A stretch of 64,000 bases of DNA from Desulfomicrobium escambiense DSM 10707. GTDB lineage: Bacteria > Desulfobacterota > Desulfovibrionia > Desulfovibrionales > Desulfomicrobiaceae. The position numbers and the translations under genes are program-made. The notes below the pieces were generated by a model, which saw only the letters and a list, made by a program, of their open reading frames with translations, made no database searches and was not told the origin of the DNA. Location: NCBI RefSeq assembly GCF_000428825.1, contig NZ_AUAR01000020.1:19151-83150 (forward strand), given 5' to 3'. Positions 8,594-18,248 of the stretch are shown here, piece by piece; position 1 is the stretch's first letter, and each line of letters starts with the position of its first letter.

Positions 8594-9481
8594 ATGCAAG
8601 GACGCGTTTTCGGTGTGGTTGCGGCCCTGATGCTCTGGTCCACCCTGGTTCTGGCGGACCAGCGCGTGACGGTGCCGCTGGTTCAGGGCGAGGACAGGGC
8701 CTCGGCCGTGGGGCGCGGGTTCGACGAGGCCCTGGCCCTGGAAACTCAGACCATCGCTGGCCCGGCGCTGACGCCGGCGCGGCTCAAGGCCGTCATGGGC
8801 GTCCTGGCCAAAGAACGGGACACCCTGGTCCTGGGCTACAAGGAAGCGGTCGGTGACGTCGGCAACGCCACGGCCGGGGGCAACGCCACGGGCGAGACGT
8901 TGGCGCTCGACGTGCGGGTTCACGGCGCGGGCCTCAAGACCCGTTTGCGGGACATGGGCGTGCTCTCCACCCTGACGGGTCCGCTGCCGTACGTGCTCCG
9001 CCTGTCGGGCGTGGAGCCTTCGCGCACCAAGCGGCTTGGCGCCCTGCAGGAACTCTCGGGGCTCGCCCCGGTGGCCGCCGCCGATGAGGACGTGCCGGTT
9101 CTGACCCTGTCGCAGGGCCGGGACTGGAACGGTGTGCTGAGCCTCGGGGAGTGGAGTTCGACTCGCTCGGCCAAGACCCTGGACGAGGTCTGGCTGGCGG
9201 TGTGGAAGGACTATTTTTCCCGACCGGCGCAAGCCGGGGGGAGCGGGGCCGGGGTCGAGGTCCGCATCTCCGGCTGGCTTTCGAGCATGGGACCCATGGA
9301 GTTCGACCGTCTCATGGACGGCTGGAACGCGGAGATCGAGCGCAAGGCCCTGATCGGTGTGGAAATGGAAGGGCAGGGGCTGGCCGGCGTGTGGCGGATC
9401 ACGACCGGGTCCAGGGACGCCCTGGTCCGGCGCCTGGAGGACGCGGCCAAGGCCCAGGGGCTGACGGTGCGGGTCAGGTAG
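8594..9481 (+). CDS. Exported protein of unknown function (weak DUF2066-like)
   Basis: A 295-residue protein starting with a cleavable signal peptide (about 1-21, ending VLA). The mature part has a regular pattern of short hydrophobic strands and an RRLEDAAKAQGLTVRV end, reminiscent of DUF2066 periplasmic proteins. I do not recognise catalytic residues. The ribosome binding site is AAGGAGTG. It follows miaA by 58 bases and ends at a strong terminator, so it may be the last gene of the 4.9-9.5 kb operon or separately transcribed. Confidence 0.55.
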   Translation: MQGRVFGVVAALMLWSTLVLADQRVTVPLVQGEDRASAVGRGFDEALALETQTIAGPALTPARLKAVMGVLAKERDTLVLGYKEAVGDVGNATAGGNATGETLALDVRVHGAGLKTRLRDMGVLSTLTGPLPYVLRLSGVEPSRTKRLGALQELSGLAPVAAADEDVPVLTLSQGRDWNGVLSLGEWSSTRSAKTLDEVWLAVWKDYFSRPAQAGGSGAGVEVRISGWLSSMGPMEFDRLMDGWNAEIERKALIGVEMEGQGLAGVWRITTGSRDALVRRLEDAAKAQGLTVRVR

Positions 9482-9495
9482 GGGCTTTTGAAAAC

Positions 9496-9524
9496 AAGAA
9501 TCCCGGCCAAGGCCGGGATTCTTT
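9496..9524. terminator. Bidirectional intrinsic terminator
   Basis: A near-perfect 13-bp inverted repeat (AAGAATCCCGGCC / GGCCGGGATTCTT) with a 2-base centre and T-rich flanks on both strands, between the convergent exported-protein gene and tatA. Confidence 0.85.
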
Positions 9525-9544
9525 CGATTTCAACCGTCTGAAAT

Positions 9545-9742
9545 TCAGTCTTTCTTATCCGTTGTGTCCTTCGAGTCGGACTTGGGCGTCACGTCGATTT
9601 CTTCAGGCTCGCTGGTGGCCTTCTTGAAGTTCTTGATGGCCCGGCCCATACCTGAACCGATTTCAGGCAACTTGTTGGCCCCGAAAATGACCAGGACGAT
9701 GACCAGAATGATGAGAAGCTCTGGGATGCCAATGCCGAACAT
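9545..9742 (-). CDS. tatA: Twin-arginine translocase subunit TatA/TatE
   Basis: Pore-forming component of the Tat system that exports folded proteins, such as cofactor-containing oxidoreductases. The 65-residue protein has one N-terminal membrane helix (about 4-22), the conserved [23 protein letters not shown] amphipathic segment (20-42), and an acidic/charged tail. It is shorter than E. coli TatA but within the family range. A strong GAGGAGG ribosome binding site precedes the ATG. It is monocistronic here; tatB and tatC are not in the window. Confidence 0.93.
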   Translation of the reverse strand: MFGIGIPELLIILVIVLVIFGANKLPEIGSGMGRAIKNFKKATSEPEEIDVTPKSDSKDTTDKKD

Positions 9743-9770
9743 GTATGCCTCCTCGGAAATGAATGCGCCT

Positions 9771-9800
9771 CATATACACATAGCCCTTCGGGCAGGTCAA
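9771..9800 (-). promoter_or_regulatory. Probable sigma-70-type promoter of tatA
   Basis: On the minus strand, TTGACC (9800-9795) is followed after 18 bases by TATATG (9776-9771), about 29 bases before the tatA start codon. Both hexamers match the consensus well. Confidence 0.6.
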
Positions 9801-9908
9801 CAATTGGGTGACGAAGAAAAATCTTGGTTTCCGGATGGATGGAATGTATTCCCTAAATAGCCTGAGGTCATGCCCGCGGCATCCGGACGCCTTTGGAAGG
9901 GTGGTTGC

Positions 9909-10295
9909 GTGAGCCCGCCGCTTCCGCTGCCGGGCAAGGGCTGCCGCTTCTGGGCGGCGGGGCGCTGCCTCTACGAGGAGCGTCTCAACCCCGGCCTCCA
10001 CACGGCTTTCGCCTGCGCCGCGCTGCAGGCCCTCGCGGACAGCTTCGACGCCTTCGTGGTCCGCGGCGAGAGCCTGGGCCTGTCTTCGGAGGAGGCCGGG
10101 CGAATCTGGGAGCGGCGCGTGGATGCGGCCTTGAACATTGGCCTCGACTGTGCAAATTTCGTCCCCCTGCCGGGCGAGGCCGGGGAGGTGCCCTGCGCGC
10201 ACTTCCTGGACGGCGTCTGCCTGCTGCGCATGCCCTTATGCCCCGGGCGATGCCGCAGGTTCGTGCTGGCGGGTTCTGACGCGGATACGGTTTAA
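9909..10295 (+). CDS. Cysteine-rich small protein, unknown function
   Basis: A 128-residue protein with seven cysteines, arranged as GKGCRFWAAGRCLYEERLNPG near the N-terminus, one or two in the middle, and CPGRCRRF near the end. This could be a metal or Fe-S site, or a CCCH-like finger; that is inference. I chose GTG at 9909 because GGAAGG lies at good spacing and the protein then starts just before the Cys motif; an in-frame ATG at 9870 adds 13 residues. It is followed after 9 bases by another unknown gene. Confidence 0.6.
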   Translation: MSPPLPLPGKGCRFWAAGRCLYEERLNPGLHTAFACAALQALADSFDAFVVRGESLGLSSEEAGRIWERRVDAALNIGLDCANFVPLPGEAGEVPCAHFLDGVCLLRMPLCPGRCRRFVLAGSDADTV

Positions 10296-10304
10296 GGAGA
10301 TCAT

Positions 10305-11057
10305 ATGACCGCAATGCTCGTGCATTTTCCCTGGATGCACCCGAGGCTGGGCCAGGGGCCCCTGCCCGAGGGGCTCGTCTTTTTCGACCCCGGCGTGGAC
10401 ATGGCCACGGACCGGCCGCGCTGGCGGCCCGAGGGCCTGCCCTGTTCGCCGGCCGAGGTGCGCGCGCTGCTGCGCAGCTACATGGAGTTCGGGGAGCGGT
10501 TTCCGCGCGCCTCGGACATGAAGGCCTACCAGGCCGCGGGACTGGACAATTTCTTCACGGGCACGAGCCTGGAATTCCGGTCGCAGCTCCTTGGCGGCGC
10601 CGAACCCGAGGCGGCCGACCCGCGCCGTCAGGCCCAGGTTCTGCTGGCCATGGCCCTCTCCCGCGAGGAGCAGTTCGTGGCCATGCGCGAGCAGGAAGGC
10701 CGGTTCGAGGCGGCCCGGGAAGGGTTCGCCGCGGTGCTGGGTCTCGACGATGAGGAGAGCTTCGCGGAACTCGGCGTGCCCGACGAGGTCATCTTCCCGC
10801 GGGCCGGCGCGGAGCTGCCCTGGAAATCCCTGCTGCCGTCCCTGCTGTGCTTCCTGCCCCGGGACGCGCGGCTGTACGTGACCGACGCCGACGTGCTGCG
10901 GGAGCTTGCGGCCCTGGATCTGGATTTTTCCCCTTGCGGTCAGGACGGCGCCCTGCTGTGCTGCCGGCTGGACGAGGACGGCCTGGAGCGGCTCTGCGGC
11001 GTCCGGGTCGAGCTGTCCGAACCCCTGACCATCGTGGCCCCGTCCCTGCAACCCTAA
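10305..11057 (+). CDS. Hypothetical protein, 250 residues
   Basis: Not recognised. It is a soluble, acidic protein without a signal peptide or membrane helix, beginning MTAMLVHFPWMHPRLGQGPLPEG. The middle is helical and charged (about 110-145, with EEQFVAMREQEGRFEAAREG). Its codon use and GC look like its neighbours. The ribosome binding site AAGGAGATCAT is strong, and the gene lies 9 bases after the cysteine-rich gene and 16 bases before the XRE-cupin regulator, so these probably form one transcript. Confidence 0.65.
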   Translation: MTAMLVHFPWMHPRLGQGPLPEGLVFFDPGVDMATDRPRWRPEGLPCSPAEVRALLRSYMEFGERFPRASDMKAYQAAGLDNFFTGTSLEFRSQLLGGAEPEAADPRRQAQVLLAMALSREEQFVAMREQEGRFEAAREGFAAVLGLDDEESFAELGVPDEVIFPRAGAELPWKSLLPSLLCFLPRDARLYVTDADVLRELAALDLDFSPCGQDGALLCCRLDEDGLERLCGVRVELSEPLTIVAPSLQP

Positions 11058-11073
11058 CCAGCGAGACCTGAGT

Positions 11074-11643
11074 ATGAGCAAAGAGCAACTCGGCAGACGC
11101 ATCAAACGTTTCCGGGAAATGAACGAAATCAGCCTCGAAGATCTGGCTGCGCGCACCGGCCTGCAGCTTTCCTTTCTCAAATCCCTCGAAGAGGACTCGG
11201 TCTACCCGTCCCTGGGACCCCTGCTCAAGGTCGCCCGCGGCCTCGGCGTGCGCATGGGCACCTTCCTGGACGACGAACTCGGGCACGACCCCCTCATCGT
11301 GCGTCTGGGCGAACGTGAGGCGGGCCTGAACATGCTCGGCGGCAAGGACTGCCCCGTGGACATGAAGTTCTACTCCCTGGGCCGCGGCAAGACCGACCGG
11401 CACATGGAGCCCTTTTTCGTCGAGCTCATGCCGTCGGCCTGCGCCGAGCGCAAACTGTCGAGCCACGAGGGCGAGGAGTTCATCGTCGTGCACGACGGCG
11501 CCATCGAGGTCACCTACGGCCGCGAGGTGCTGACCCTGTCCAAGGGCGACTCCATCTATCTCAATTCCATCGTTCCGCATCATGTGGCCTGCAGCGGGGA
11601 CTCCCCGGCCTCCATCTATGCGGTGCTCTACTTTCCGGAATAG
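11074..11643 (+). CDS. XRE-family regulator with C-terminal cupin domain
   Basis: The 189-residue protein has an N-terminal helix-turn-helix (about 6-62, [27 protein letters not shown] split over the recognition helices) and a C-terminal cupin barrel (about 110-185, with [19 protein letters not shown] and a final [11 protein letters not shown]). Such XRE-cupin proteins bind a small molecule in the cupin and control nearby metabolic genes. The acyl-CoA ligase gene starts 25 bases downstream, so the likely role is control of that enzyme or its pathway. The ligand is unknown. Confidence 0.85.
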   Translation: MSKEQLGRRIKRFREMNEISLEDLAARTGLQLSFLKSLEEDSVYPSLGPLLKVARGLGVRMGTFLDDELGHDPLIVRLGEREAGLNMLGGKDCPVDMKFYSLGRGKTDRHMEPFFVELMPSACAERKLSSHEGEEFIVVHDGAIEVTYGREVLTLSKGDSIYLNSIVPHHVACSGDSPASIYAVLYFPE

Positions 11644-11668
11644 TCCGGGATCATTCCAAGGGGGAGTC

Positions 11669-13321
11669 ATGGACAAGCCAGCGTTGCGAGAAATTACCCT
11701 CGGGCAGATGCTCGACGAAGCCATCATGCAGCACCCGGACAACGAAGCCGTGGTCTACGTGGACCGCAATTTCCGCATGACCTACCGGGAGTTCGGCGAA
11801 CTGGTCGACAACCTCGCCAAGGGCCTCATGGCCATGGGCGTGCAGAAGGGCGAGAAGGTCGCCATCTGGGCCACCAACGTGCCGTACTGGGTGGCCTTCC
11901 AGTTCGCCACGGCCAAGATCGGGGCCATCCTGCTGACGGTCAACACCTTCTACAAGAAGGCCGAGCTCGAATACCTGCTCAAGCAGTCCGAGTGCGAGAA
12001 CCTGCTGCTCATCGATTCCTTCCGCGATACGGACTACGTGCAGACGGTCTACGAGCTGGTGCCCGAGCTCAAGACCCAGGAGCGGGGCTACCTGCGCAGC
12101 GAGAAGTTCCCGGACCTGAAGCGCGTCTTCTTCCTCGGGCAGGAGAAGCACCGCGGCATGTACTCCATGCCCGAGCTGCTGGCCCTGAGCCGCGTGACCG
12201 CCGAGGAGGACTACCGGGCCCGCCAGGCGTCCCTCGACGCGCACGACGTGGTCAACATGCAGTACACCTCGGGCACCACCGGGTTCCCCAAGGGCGTCAT
12301 GCTGACCCACTACAACATCGGCAACAACGGCTTCTGGATCGGCGAGAACCAGAAGTTCACCCACAACGACCGGGTCTGCCTGCCCGTGCCCCTGTTCCAC
12401 TGTTTCGGCTGCGTGCTGGGTGTCCTGGCGGCCATCAGCCACGCCGCCACCCTGGTCATCCTCGAAGGCTTCAGCCCCCTGCTGGTCCTGACGGCCGTGG
12501 AGGAGGAGAAGTGCACCGCCCTCTACGGCGTGCCGACCATGTTCATCGCCGTGCTCGAACACCGCTCCTTCTCCAGGTTCGACCTGTCGTCCCTGCGCAC
12601 GGGCATCATGGCCGGTTCGCCCTGCCCGGTGCCTGTCATGGAGAAGGTCATGGACGTCATGAACATGAAGGAGATCACCATCTGCTACGGCCTGACCGAG
12701 ACGTCCCCGGTCATGACCCAGACGCGGGTCAACGATTCGATGGAGCAGCGCACGCGCACCGTGGGCCGCGCCATGCCCGAGATCGAGGTGCGCGTGGTCG
12801 AGCCCGAGACGGGCGAGCCCGTGGCCCCCGGTGTGCAGGGGGAGGTCTGTTGCCGCGGCTACAACGTCATGAAGGGCTACTACAACAACCCCGACGCCAC
12901 GGCCCAGGCCATCGACCCCGACGGCTGGATGCACTCGGGCGACCTGGGCGTCATGGACGAGGACGGGTACCTGAGCATCACCGGGCGCCTCAAGGACATG
13001 ATCATCCGCGGCGGTGAGAACGTCTACCCGCGCGAGATCGAGGAGTTCCTGTACCGCATGGAGGGCATCAAGGACGTGCAGGTGGTCGGCGTGCCCAGCC
13101 GCAAGTACGGCGAGGAGGTCGGCGCCTTCGTCATCCTCAAGGAGGGCTTCGACTACGGGACCGAGGACATCCGCGACTTCTGCCGCGGGCAGATCTCCCG
13201 CTACAAGATTCCCAAGTACGTGGCCTTCCTCGACGAATACCCCATGACGGCCAGCGGCAAGATCCAGAAGTTCAAGCTGCGCGAGCTCGCCGGGCAGTAT
13301 TTCCCTGAGGCCATGGGGTAG
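11669..13321 (+). CDS. AMP-dependent acyl-CoA synthetase/ligase
   Basis: A 550-residue ANL-superfamily enzyme predicted to activate a carboxylic acid with ATP and load it on CoA. Visible motifs are [18 protein letters not shown] (about 192-209), [10 protein letters not shown] (about 337-346), the [16 protein letters not shown] hinge region (about 418-433) and the C-terminal catalytic Lys in [13 protein letters not shown]. The motif set fits medium/long-chain fatty acyl-CoA ligases, but substrate cannot be read from sequence. The start follows GGGGGAG. The HAD hydrolase starts 3 bases after the stop codon. Confidence 0.9.
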   Translation: MDKPALREITLGQMLDEAIMQHPDNEAVVYVDRNFRMTYREFGELVDNLAKGLMAMGVQKGEKVAIWATNVPYWVAFQFATAKIGAILLTVNTFYKKAELEYLLKQSECENLLLIDSFRDTDYVQTVYELVPELKTQERGYLRSEKFPDLKRVFFLGQEKHRGMYSMPELLALSRVTAEEDYRARQASLDAHDVVNMQYTSGTTGFPKGVMLTHYNIGNNGFWIGENQKFTHNDRVCLPVPLFHCFGCVLGVLAAISHAATLVILEGFSPLLVLTAVEEEKCTALYGVPTMFIAVLEHRSFSRFDLSSLRTGIMAGSPCPVPVMEKVMDVMNMKEITICYGLTETSPVMTQTRVNDSMEQRTRTVGRAMPEIEVRVVEPETGEPVAPGVQGEVCCRGYNVMKGYYNNPDATAQAIDPDGWMHSGDLGVMDEDGYLSITGRLKDMIIRGGENVYPREIEEFLYRMEGIKDVQVVGVPSRKYGEEVGAFVILKEGFDYGTEDIRDFCRGQISRYKIPKYVAFLDEYPMTASGKIQKFKLRELAGQYFPEAMG

Positions 13322-13323
13322 CC

Positions 13324-13998
13324 ATGCCATCTCGTGCGGGCCGGCCCCGCCGTATCGACCTGGGGCTCGTCCGCGGCGTGGTCTTCGACTGCGACGGGGT
13401 CCTCTTCGACTCCCGCGACGTCAACCGCCACTACTACAACCACATCCTCCTGACCCTGGGCCTTGAGCCCATGAGCCCCGAGGATGAGGAGTACGCGTTC
13501 ATGCACACCGTGGACGCGGCCATGGCCAGGATCATTCCCCCGGACCTCAGGACCAGAGCGGCCGCGGTCCAGGGGCACATGACCTACAACGACTTCATCG
13601 ACCGCATGATCCCCGAGCCGGGGCTCTTCGAACTGGTGGAGGACCTGGCCCGGCGCGGGGTGCGCATGGCCGTCAACACCAACCGCAAGAACTCCATGGA
13701 GCTGGTCCTGGAACGCTTCGCCCTGACCGGCTACTTCGACCCGGTCATGACCGCGGCCAAGGTCGCCCGGCCCAAGCCGGACCCCGAGGGGCTGCGGCGC
13801 ATCGTTGAAACCTGGGGAGTGGGCGAGGGGGCCATGGCCTACCTCGGGGACTCGTCCGTGGACCAGGAGACGACGGTGCGGGCGGGGGTGCCGTTCTGGG
13901 CCTACCGCAACCGGCAACTGGCCGCCCAACTCCATGTGGACAGTTTCCATGAACTGCGGCAATGGTTTGAAAGGGGATTTTTTGAGATAATCGATTAA
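13324..13998 (+). CDS. HAD-superfamily hydrolase (phosphoglycolate phosphatase-like)
   Basis: A 224-residue HAD phosphatase. Motif I is VVFDCDGVLFDS near residues 21-32, motif II is the VNTNRK segment near 117-123, and motifs III/IV are KPDPEGLRRI and YLGDSSVDQETTVRAGV (about 152-188). The four-helix cap domain lies between motifs I and II. The natural substrate is not predictable. It follows the acyl-CoA ligase with almost no gap. Confidence 0.85.
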   Translation: MPSRAGRPRRIDLGLVRGVVFDCDGVLFDSRDVNRHYYNHILLTLGLEPMSPEDEEYAFMHTVDAAMARIIPPDLRTRAAAVQGHMTYNDFIDRMIPEPGLFELVEDLARRGVRMAVNTNRKNSMELVLERFALTGYFDPVMTAAKVARPKPDPEGLRRIVETWGVGEGAMAYLGDSSVDQETTVRAGVPFWAYRNRQLAAQLHVDSFHELRQWFERGFFEIID

Positions 13999-14073
13999 CG
14001 CTTGCGCGGCCATGGCGCACGGAGTATCCCGCCCCAGCGCCGCGCAGGAAGAATATATTCTTACGGAGGCTTC

Positions 14074-14367
14074 ATGCCGGTTTTTTCGAGCCTGATCACG
14101 GCTGTATACTATGTGGTGGACAGCGTCCTGTCCCTGTATTTCTGGGTGGTCATCGCCGCGGTGGTCATGTCCTGGGTCAACCCCGACCCCTACAATCCCA
14201 TCGTGCGCGGCATCCGGACCCTGACCGAGCCCGTGTTCTACCGGATCCGCAAGTGGATGCCGTTCACCTATTTCAGCGGCATCGACTTTTCGCCCTTCGT
14301 GGTCGTCCTGGCCATCAAGTTCATCCAGGTCTTCATGACGCGACTCCTGTCGCAGATGATGTTCTAG
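14074..14367 (+). CDS. YggT family membrane protein
   Basis: A 97-residue inner-membrane protein with two hydrophobic helices (about 12-32 and 72-92), one YGGT repeat, and the conserved WVNPDPYNPIVRGIRTLTEPVFYRIRK segment between them. Function is not firmly established; the family is linked to osmotic tolerance and cell-envelope processes. The ATG at 14074 follows ACGGAGG. It is followed by a DUF167 gene, a pairing common in bacteria (yggT-yggU). Confidence 0.9.
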   Translation: MPVFSSLITAVYYVVDSVLSLYFWVVIAAVVMSWVNPDPYNPIVRGIRTLTEPVFYRIRKWMPFTYFSGIDFSPFVVVLAIKFIQVFMTRLLSQMMF

Positions 14368-14376
14368 GGGGCGACG

Positions 14377-14685
14377 GTGGCGAAGGACCGCCCGGTCTGG
14401 GCCGGCCCGGCCAAGGACGGCGGGTGGCGGATCAGCCTCTGGGTGCAGCCCGGGGCGAAGAGGACGGAGCTGGCGGGCATGCACGGCGACCATCTCAAGA
14501 TCCGCCTGCGCGCCCCGGCGGTTGACAACAAGGCCAACAACGCGTTGACAGTATTTGTGGCCGAGCTTTTCGGAATGAAGACCCAGCAGGTGGTCATCGA
14601 GTCCGGGCACGGGTCCCGGCACAAGAACCTGCTCCTGACGACCGAGGAAGAGCCCGACTGGGACGTCCTGTCCGGCCGGGCATGA
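14377..14685 (+). CDS. DUF167 (YggU) family protein
   Basis: A 102-residue protein with the DUF167 core: ISLWVQPGAKRTELAGMHGDHLKIRLRAPAVDNKANNAL, where the PGAKR and APAVDNKAN segments are diagnostic, and the later SGHGSRHKNL. The family is small, soluble and of unknown role. The start codon is GTG, 9 bases after the yggT stop codon. Confidence 0.88.
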   Translation: MAKDRPVWAGPAKDGGWRISLWVQPGAKRTELAGMHGDHLKIRLRAPAVDNKANNALTVFVAELFGMKTQQVVIESGHGSRHKNLLLTTEEEPDWDVLSGRA

Positions 14686-14714
14686 GGATAACCATAACGC
14701 TAAGGAGACATCCT

Positions 14715-14945
14715 ATGGAACAGCAAGACCTCGAACTGATTGCGGCCCACATGGGTCACGACGAGGAACTCAAGGCTCTGTGGGAGGAACATGTGGGCTA
14801 CGAGAAGATCCTGGAGCGCTATTCGGGAAAGGCTGCGCTTTCTCCCGCGGAAGATCTCGAGGTGAAGGAGTACAAGAAGAAGAAGCTGGCCGGAAAGACC
14901 CGGATCCAGGCCCTGCTTGAAAAATACAGGAAACAGGAGGGATAG
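14715..14945 (+). CDS. DUF465 (YdcH-like) family small protein
   Basis: A 76-residue, highly charged helical protein. It has [15 protein letters not shown] and the [21 protein letters not shown] segment typical of DUF465. The family's role is unknown. The ATG at 14715 follows TAAGGAGACATCCT. It sits 5 bases before ilvB and is probably transcribed with it. Confidence 0.85.
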   Translation: MEQQDLELIAAHMGHDEELKALWEEHVGYEKILERYSGKAALSPAEDLEVKEYKKKKLAGKTRIQALLEKYRKQEG

Positions 14946-14950
14946 GAGCC

Positions 14951-16639
14951 ATGGTGCTCACCGGTGCCCAGATTCTGATGGAGTGTCTGAAGCGGGAAGG
15001 GGTGGACCTCATCTTCGGTTTCCCCGGCGGCGCGGTCATCGACATCTACGATGAACTGCCCAAGCACCCGATCAGGCACATTCTCGTCCGGCACGAGCAG
15101 GCCGCGGTCCACGCCGCGGACGGCTACGCCCGGGCCTCGGGCAAGGTGGGCGTGTGTCTGGTCACGTCCGGCCCCGGTGCGACCAACACCGTGACCGGGA
15201 TCGCCACGGCCTACATGGATTCCATTCCCCTCGTCGTCATCACGGGGCAGGTGCCCACGCACCTGATCGGCAACGACGCCTTTCAGGAAGCCGACATCGT
15301 GGGCATCACCCGGCCCTGCACCAAGCACAACTATCTGGTCAAGAACGTCGCCGATCTGGCGACGACCATAAAGCAGGCGTTTTACATCGCGCGGACGGGC
15401 AGGCCGGGGCCCGTCCTCATCGACCTCCCCAAAAACGTGGTCAACGCGGTCACGGAATTTTCCTACCCCGAGAGCATCAGCATCCGCAGCTACAACCCCA
15501 ACGTGAACCCCAACCGCAAGCAGCTGCGCAAGGCCGCCGAGCTCATCGCCCTGAGCCGCCAGCCAGTCATCTATGCCGGCGGCGGCGTGGTCTCCTCGGA
15601 CAGCGCGGCGGCGCTGACCAGGCTGGCGGACGAGTTTCACCTGCCCGTGACCACGACCCTCATGGGCCTGGGGGCCTATCCCGGCGACCGCCAGAACTGG
15701 CTCGGCATGCTCGGCATGCACGGCACCTACACGGCCAACATGGCCATCCACAGCTGCGACGTGCTCGTGTCCGTGGGCGCGCGCTTCGACGACCGCGTAA
15801 CGGGCCGCGTCAACTCCTTCGCCTCGCGGGCCAAGATCATCCACATCGACATCGACCCCACTTCCATCAGCAAGAACGTGGTCGTGGACGTGCCCATAGT
15901 GGCCGACTGCAAGCAGGGGCTCGAAGGACTGCTCGAAGAGGTGGCCCGCATCAAAGATGTGGACTGGAAGGACAAGCACGCCGACTGGAATGCCTCCCTG
16001 GCCGAGATGAAGACCAAGCACCCCTTAGGTTACGCCAAGAACGGCGGGGCCATCAAGCCGCAGTGGGTGGTGGAGAAGATTTACGAGCTGTCCAAGGGCG
16101 AGGCAATCATCTCCACGGAGGTGGGGCAGAACCAGATGTGGGCTGCGCAGTTCTACACCTACAAGAAGCCCCGCACGCTCCTGACTTCCGGAGGTCTGGG
16201 GACCATGGGGTACGGTTTCCCGGCGGCCATCGGCGCGCAGTTCGCCTTCCCGGACAGGCTGGTCGTCGACATCGCCGGCGACGGGTCCATCCAGATGAAC
16301 ATCCAGGAACTGGCCACGGCCGTGAGCTACAACGTGCCCGTCAAGATCGTCATCCTCAACAACGGCTACCTGGGCATGGTCCGGCAGTGGCAGGAGCTCT
16401 TCTATCAGAAGAACTACTGTTCCACCTGCCTGCACGCCAACCCCGACTTCGTGGCCCTGGCCAAGGCTTACGGCGCAGCGGGGTATCTCGTCGACAAGCC
16501 CGAGGATCTGGAGGCGACCCTGGAGGCGGCCTTCGCCTATCCGGGACCGGTCATCGTCGACGTGCGCGTGGAGCCCGAGGAGAACGTCGCGCCCATGGTC
16601 CCGGCCGGCGCGGCCCTGTCCGAAATGCTGCTGGTTTAG
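14951..16639 (+). CDS. ilvB: Acetolactate synthase large (catalytic) subunit
   Basis: ThDP- and FAD-dependent first common enzyme of valine/leucine/isoleucine synthesis. At 562 residues it is of typical length. Visible parts are the N-terminal ThDP domain ([16 protein letters not shown], and the catalytic Glu in [16 protein letters not shown]), the central FAD domain, and the C-terminal ThDP domain with [15 protein letters not shown] and the [17 protein letters not shown] segment. It is followed after 9 bases by ilvN. Confidence 0.96.
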   Translation: MVLTGAQILMECLKREGVDLIFGFPGGAVIDIYDELPKHPIRHILVRHEQAAVHAADGYARASGKVGVCLVTSGPGATNTVTGIATAYMDSIPLVVITGQVPTHLIGNDAFQEADIVGITRPCTKHNYLVKNVADLATTIKQAFYIARTGRPGPVLIDLPKNVVNAVTEFSYPESISIRSYNPNVNPNRKQLRKAAELIALSRQPVIYAGGGVVSSDSAAALTRLADEFHLPVTTTLMGLGAYPGDRQNWLGMLGMHGTYTANMAIHSCDVLVSVGARFDDRVTGRVNSFASRAKIIHIDIDPTSISKNVVVDVPIVADCKQGLEGLLEEVARIKDVDWKDKHADWNASLAEMKTKHPLGYAKNGGAIKPQWVVEKIYELSKGEAIISTEVGQNQMWAAQFYTYKKPRTLLTSGGLGTMGYGFPAAIGAQFAFPDRLVVDIAGDGSIQMNIQELATAVSYNVPVKIVILNNGYLGMVRQWQELFYQKNYCSTCLHANPDFVALAKAYGAAGYLVDKPEDLEATLEAAFAYPGPVIVDVRVEPEENVAPMVPAGAALSEMLLV

Positions 16640-16648
16640 GAGGCCGCC

Positions 16649-17137
16649 ATGAGACATGTCCTTTCCATTCTCGTCGAGAACGAACCCGGAGTCCTGTCCC
16701 GCGTGGTCGGCCTGTTCAGCGGCCGCGGATTCAACATCGAGTCCCTGAACGTCGGCCCGACCCTGGACAACGGGATCTCCCACATCACCATCTGCACCAG
16801 CGGCGAAGAGCAGATCATCGAACAGATCATCAAGCAGCTGCACAAGCTCATCACGGTCATCAAGGTCGTGGACCTGACCCACCTGCAGGCCGTGGAGCGC
16901 GAGATCGTGCTGATGAAGGTCGGCGCCGAGGATGCCAAGCGGGCCGAGGTGCTCAGGATCGCGGATATTTTCAGATGCAAGGTCGTCGACGTCAGCCCGG
17001 ACGAGCTGACGCTCGAAATCACCGGGGATCAGGGCAAGATCAAGGCCGTCGTGGCTCTGCTGCAGCGGTTCGGCGTGAAGGAGTTCATCCGCGCCGGCAC
17101 CGTGGCCATGCGGCGCAGCATGCAGCTCGCCGACTGA
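16649..17137 (+). CDS. ilvN: Acetolactate synthase small (regulatory) subunit
   Basis: The 162-residue subunit stimulates IlvB and gives feedback inhibition by valine. The N-terminal ACT domain is seen in [31 protein letters not shown] (residues 3-33), and the C-terminal ACT-like domain follows at about 80-160. The start is the ATG after TTTAGGAGGCCGCC. It lies between ilvB and ilvC. Confidence 0.95.
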   Translation: MRHVLSILVENEPGVLSRVVGLFSGRGFNIESLNVGPTLDNGISHITICTSGEEQIIEQIIKQLHKLITVIKVVDLTHLQAVEREIVLMKVGAEDAKRAEVLRIADIFRCKVVDVSPDELTLEITGDQGKIKAVVALLQRFGVKEFIRAGTVAMRRSMQLAD

Positions 17138-17195
17138 TCCATTTGGCAATGGGGCCCGACAGCGGGCATCACGAACCACGAGAGAAGGAGAAACC

Positions 17196-18185
17196 ATGAA
17201 AGTTTACTACGACAAGGACGCCGATCTGAATATACTCAAGGACAAGGTCGTGGCCATCATCGGCTACGGCAGCCAGGGTCACGCCCATGCCCAGAACCTG
17301 CGCGACTCCGGCGTGCAGGTCATCATCGGCCAGCGTCCCGGCGGCCCCAACTGGCACCTGGCCCGCGAGCACGGCTTCGAGCCCGTCAGTGCGGCCGAGG
17401 CGGCCAAGAAGGCCGACATGATCCAGATCCTGGTCCAGGACCAGTACCAGCCCAAGGTCTTCCAGGAAGAGATCCTGCCCAACCTGACCGCCGGCAAGAC
17501 CCTGGTCTTCGGCCACGGCTTCAACATCCACTACAACCAGATCGTCCCGCCCAAGGACGTCGATGTGGTCATGATCGCCCCCAAGGGACCCGGACACCTC
17601 GTGCGCCGCGAGTTCGAGAAGGGCGGCGGGGTGCCCTGCCTGGTGGCCGTGCACCAGGACGCCACGGGCCAGGCCCTGGCCAAGGCCCTGGCCTATGCGG
17701 CCGGCGTCGGCGGGACCCGTTCCGGCGTCCTTGAGACCACCTTCCGCGAAGAGACCGAGACGGACCTCTTCGGCGAGCAGGCCGTGCTGTGCGGCGGCGT
17801 GAGCGAGCTCATCCGCGCCGGTTTCGAGACCCTGGTCAAGGCCGGATACCAGCCCGAGATCGCCTTCTTCGAGTGCATGCACGAACTCAAGCTCATCGTG
17901 GACCTGCTCTACGAGGGCGGCTTCAAGAAGATGCACCACTCCATCAGCGACACCGCCGAGTACGGCGACTACGTGACCGGCCCGCGCGTCATCAACGACG
18001 AGTCCCGCAAGGCCATGCAGAAGGTCCTCGAAGAGATCCAGGACGGCACCTTCGCCCGCAACTGGATCCTGGAGAACAAGGCCGACCTGCCGTTCTTCCT
18101 GGCCCGCCGGCGTCAGAGCCACGAGCATCAGGTGGAGCAGGTCGGCGACAGCCTGCGCGGCATGATGGCCTGGCTGAAGAAATAA
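17196..18185 (+). CDS. ilvC: Ketol-acid reductoisomerase (class I)
   Basis: Converts acetolactate/acetohydroxybutyrate to the dihydroxy acid with NADPH and Mg2+. The 329-residue length is that of class I enzymes. It has the Rossmann motif [17 protein letters not shown] (residues 25-41), the metal and active-site region with [15 protein letters not shown] (about 186-200), and the C-terminal KARI domain. A very strong AGAGAAGGAG ribosome binding site precedes the ATG, and a short hairpin without a T-run lies in the 58-bp gap after ilvN. Confidence 0.96.
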   Translation: MKVYYDKDADLNILKDKVVAIIGYGSQGHAHAQNLRDSGVQVIIGQRPGGPNWHLAREHGFEPVSAAEAAKKADMIQILVQDQYQPKVFQEEILPNLTAGKTLVFGHGFNIHYNQIVPPKDVDVVMIAPKGPGHLVRREFEKGGGVPCLVAVHQDATGQALAKALAYAAGVGGTRSGVLETTFREETETDLFGEQAVLCGGVSELIRAGFETLVKAGYQPEIAFFECMHELKLIVDLLYEGGFKKMHHSISDTAEYGDYVTGPRVINDESRKAMQKVLEEIQDGTFARNWILENKADLPFFLARRRQSHEHQVEQVGDSLRGMMAWLKK

Positions 18186-18193
18186 CACCGCTT

Positions 18194-18221
18194 CCGGGCG
18201 GCCTTCTCCCGGGCCGCCCGG
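18194..18221 (+). terminator. Hairpin after ilvC (weak terminator)
   Basis: A perfect 10-bp GC stem (CCGGGCGGCC / GGCCGCCCGG) with an 8-base loop lies 8 bases after the ilvC stop codon. No T-run follows, so it may stabilise the mRNA end or pause polymerase rather than terminate. Confidence 0.45.
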
Positions 18222-18248
18222 CAGCCGACCAACGGGTGAGCGAGACGC

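Noticed and set aside
11651..13330. Minus-strand frame opposite the acyl-CoA ligase (559 codons)
   Set aside because: Composition is that of a GC-rich mirror frame (His/Asp/Val/Leu runs); the plus strand encodes a full ANL enzyme.
14615..14950. Leader-peptide attenuator before ilvB
   Set aside because: No run of Val/Leu/Ile codons or terminator/antiterminator fold is visible; the DUF465 gene fills the upstream space.
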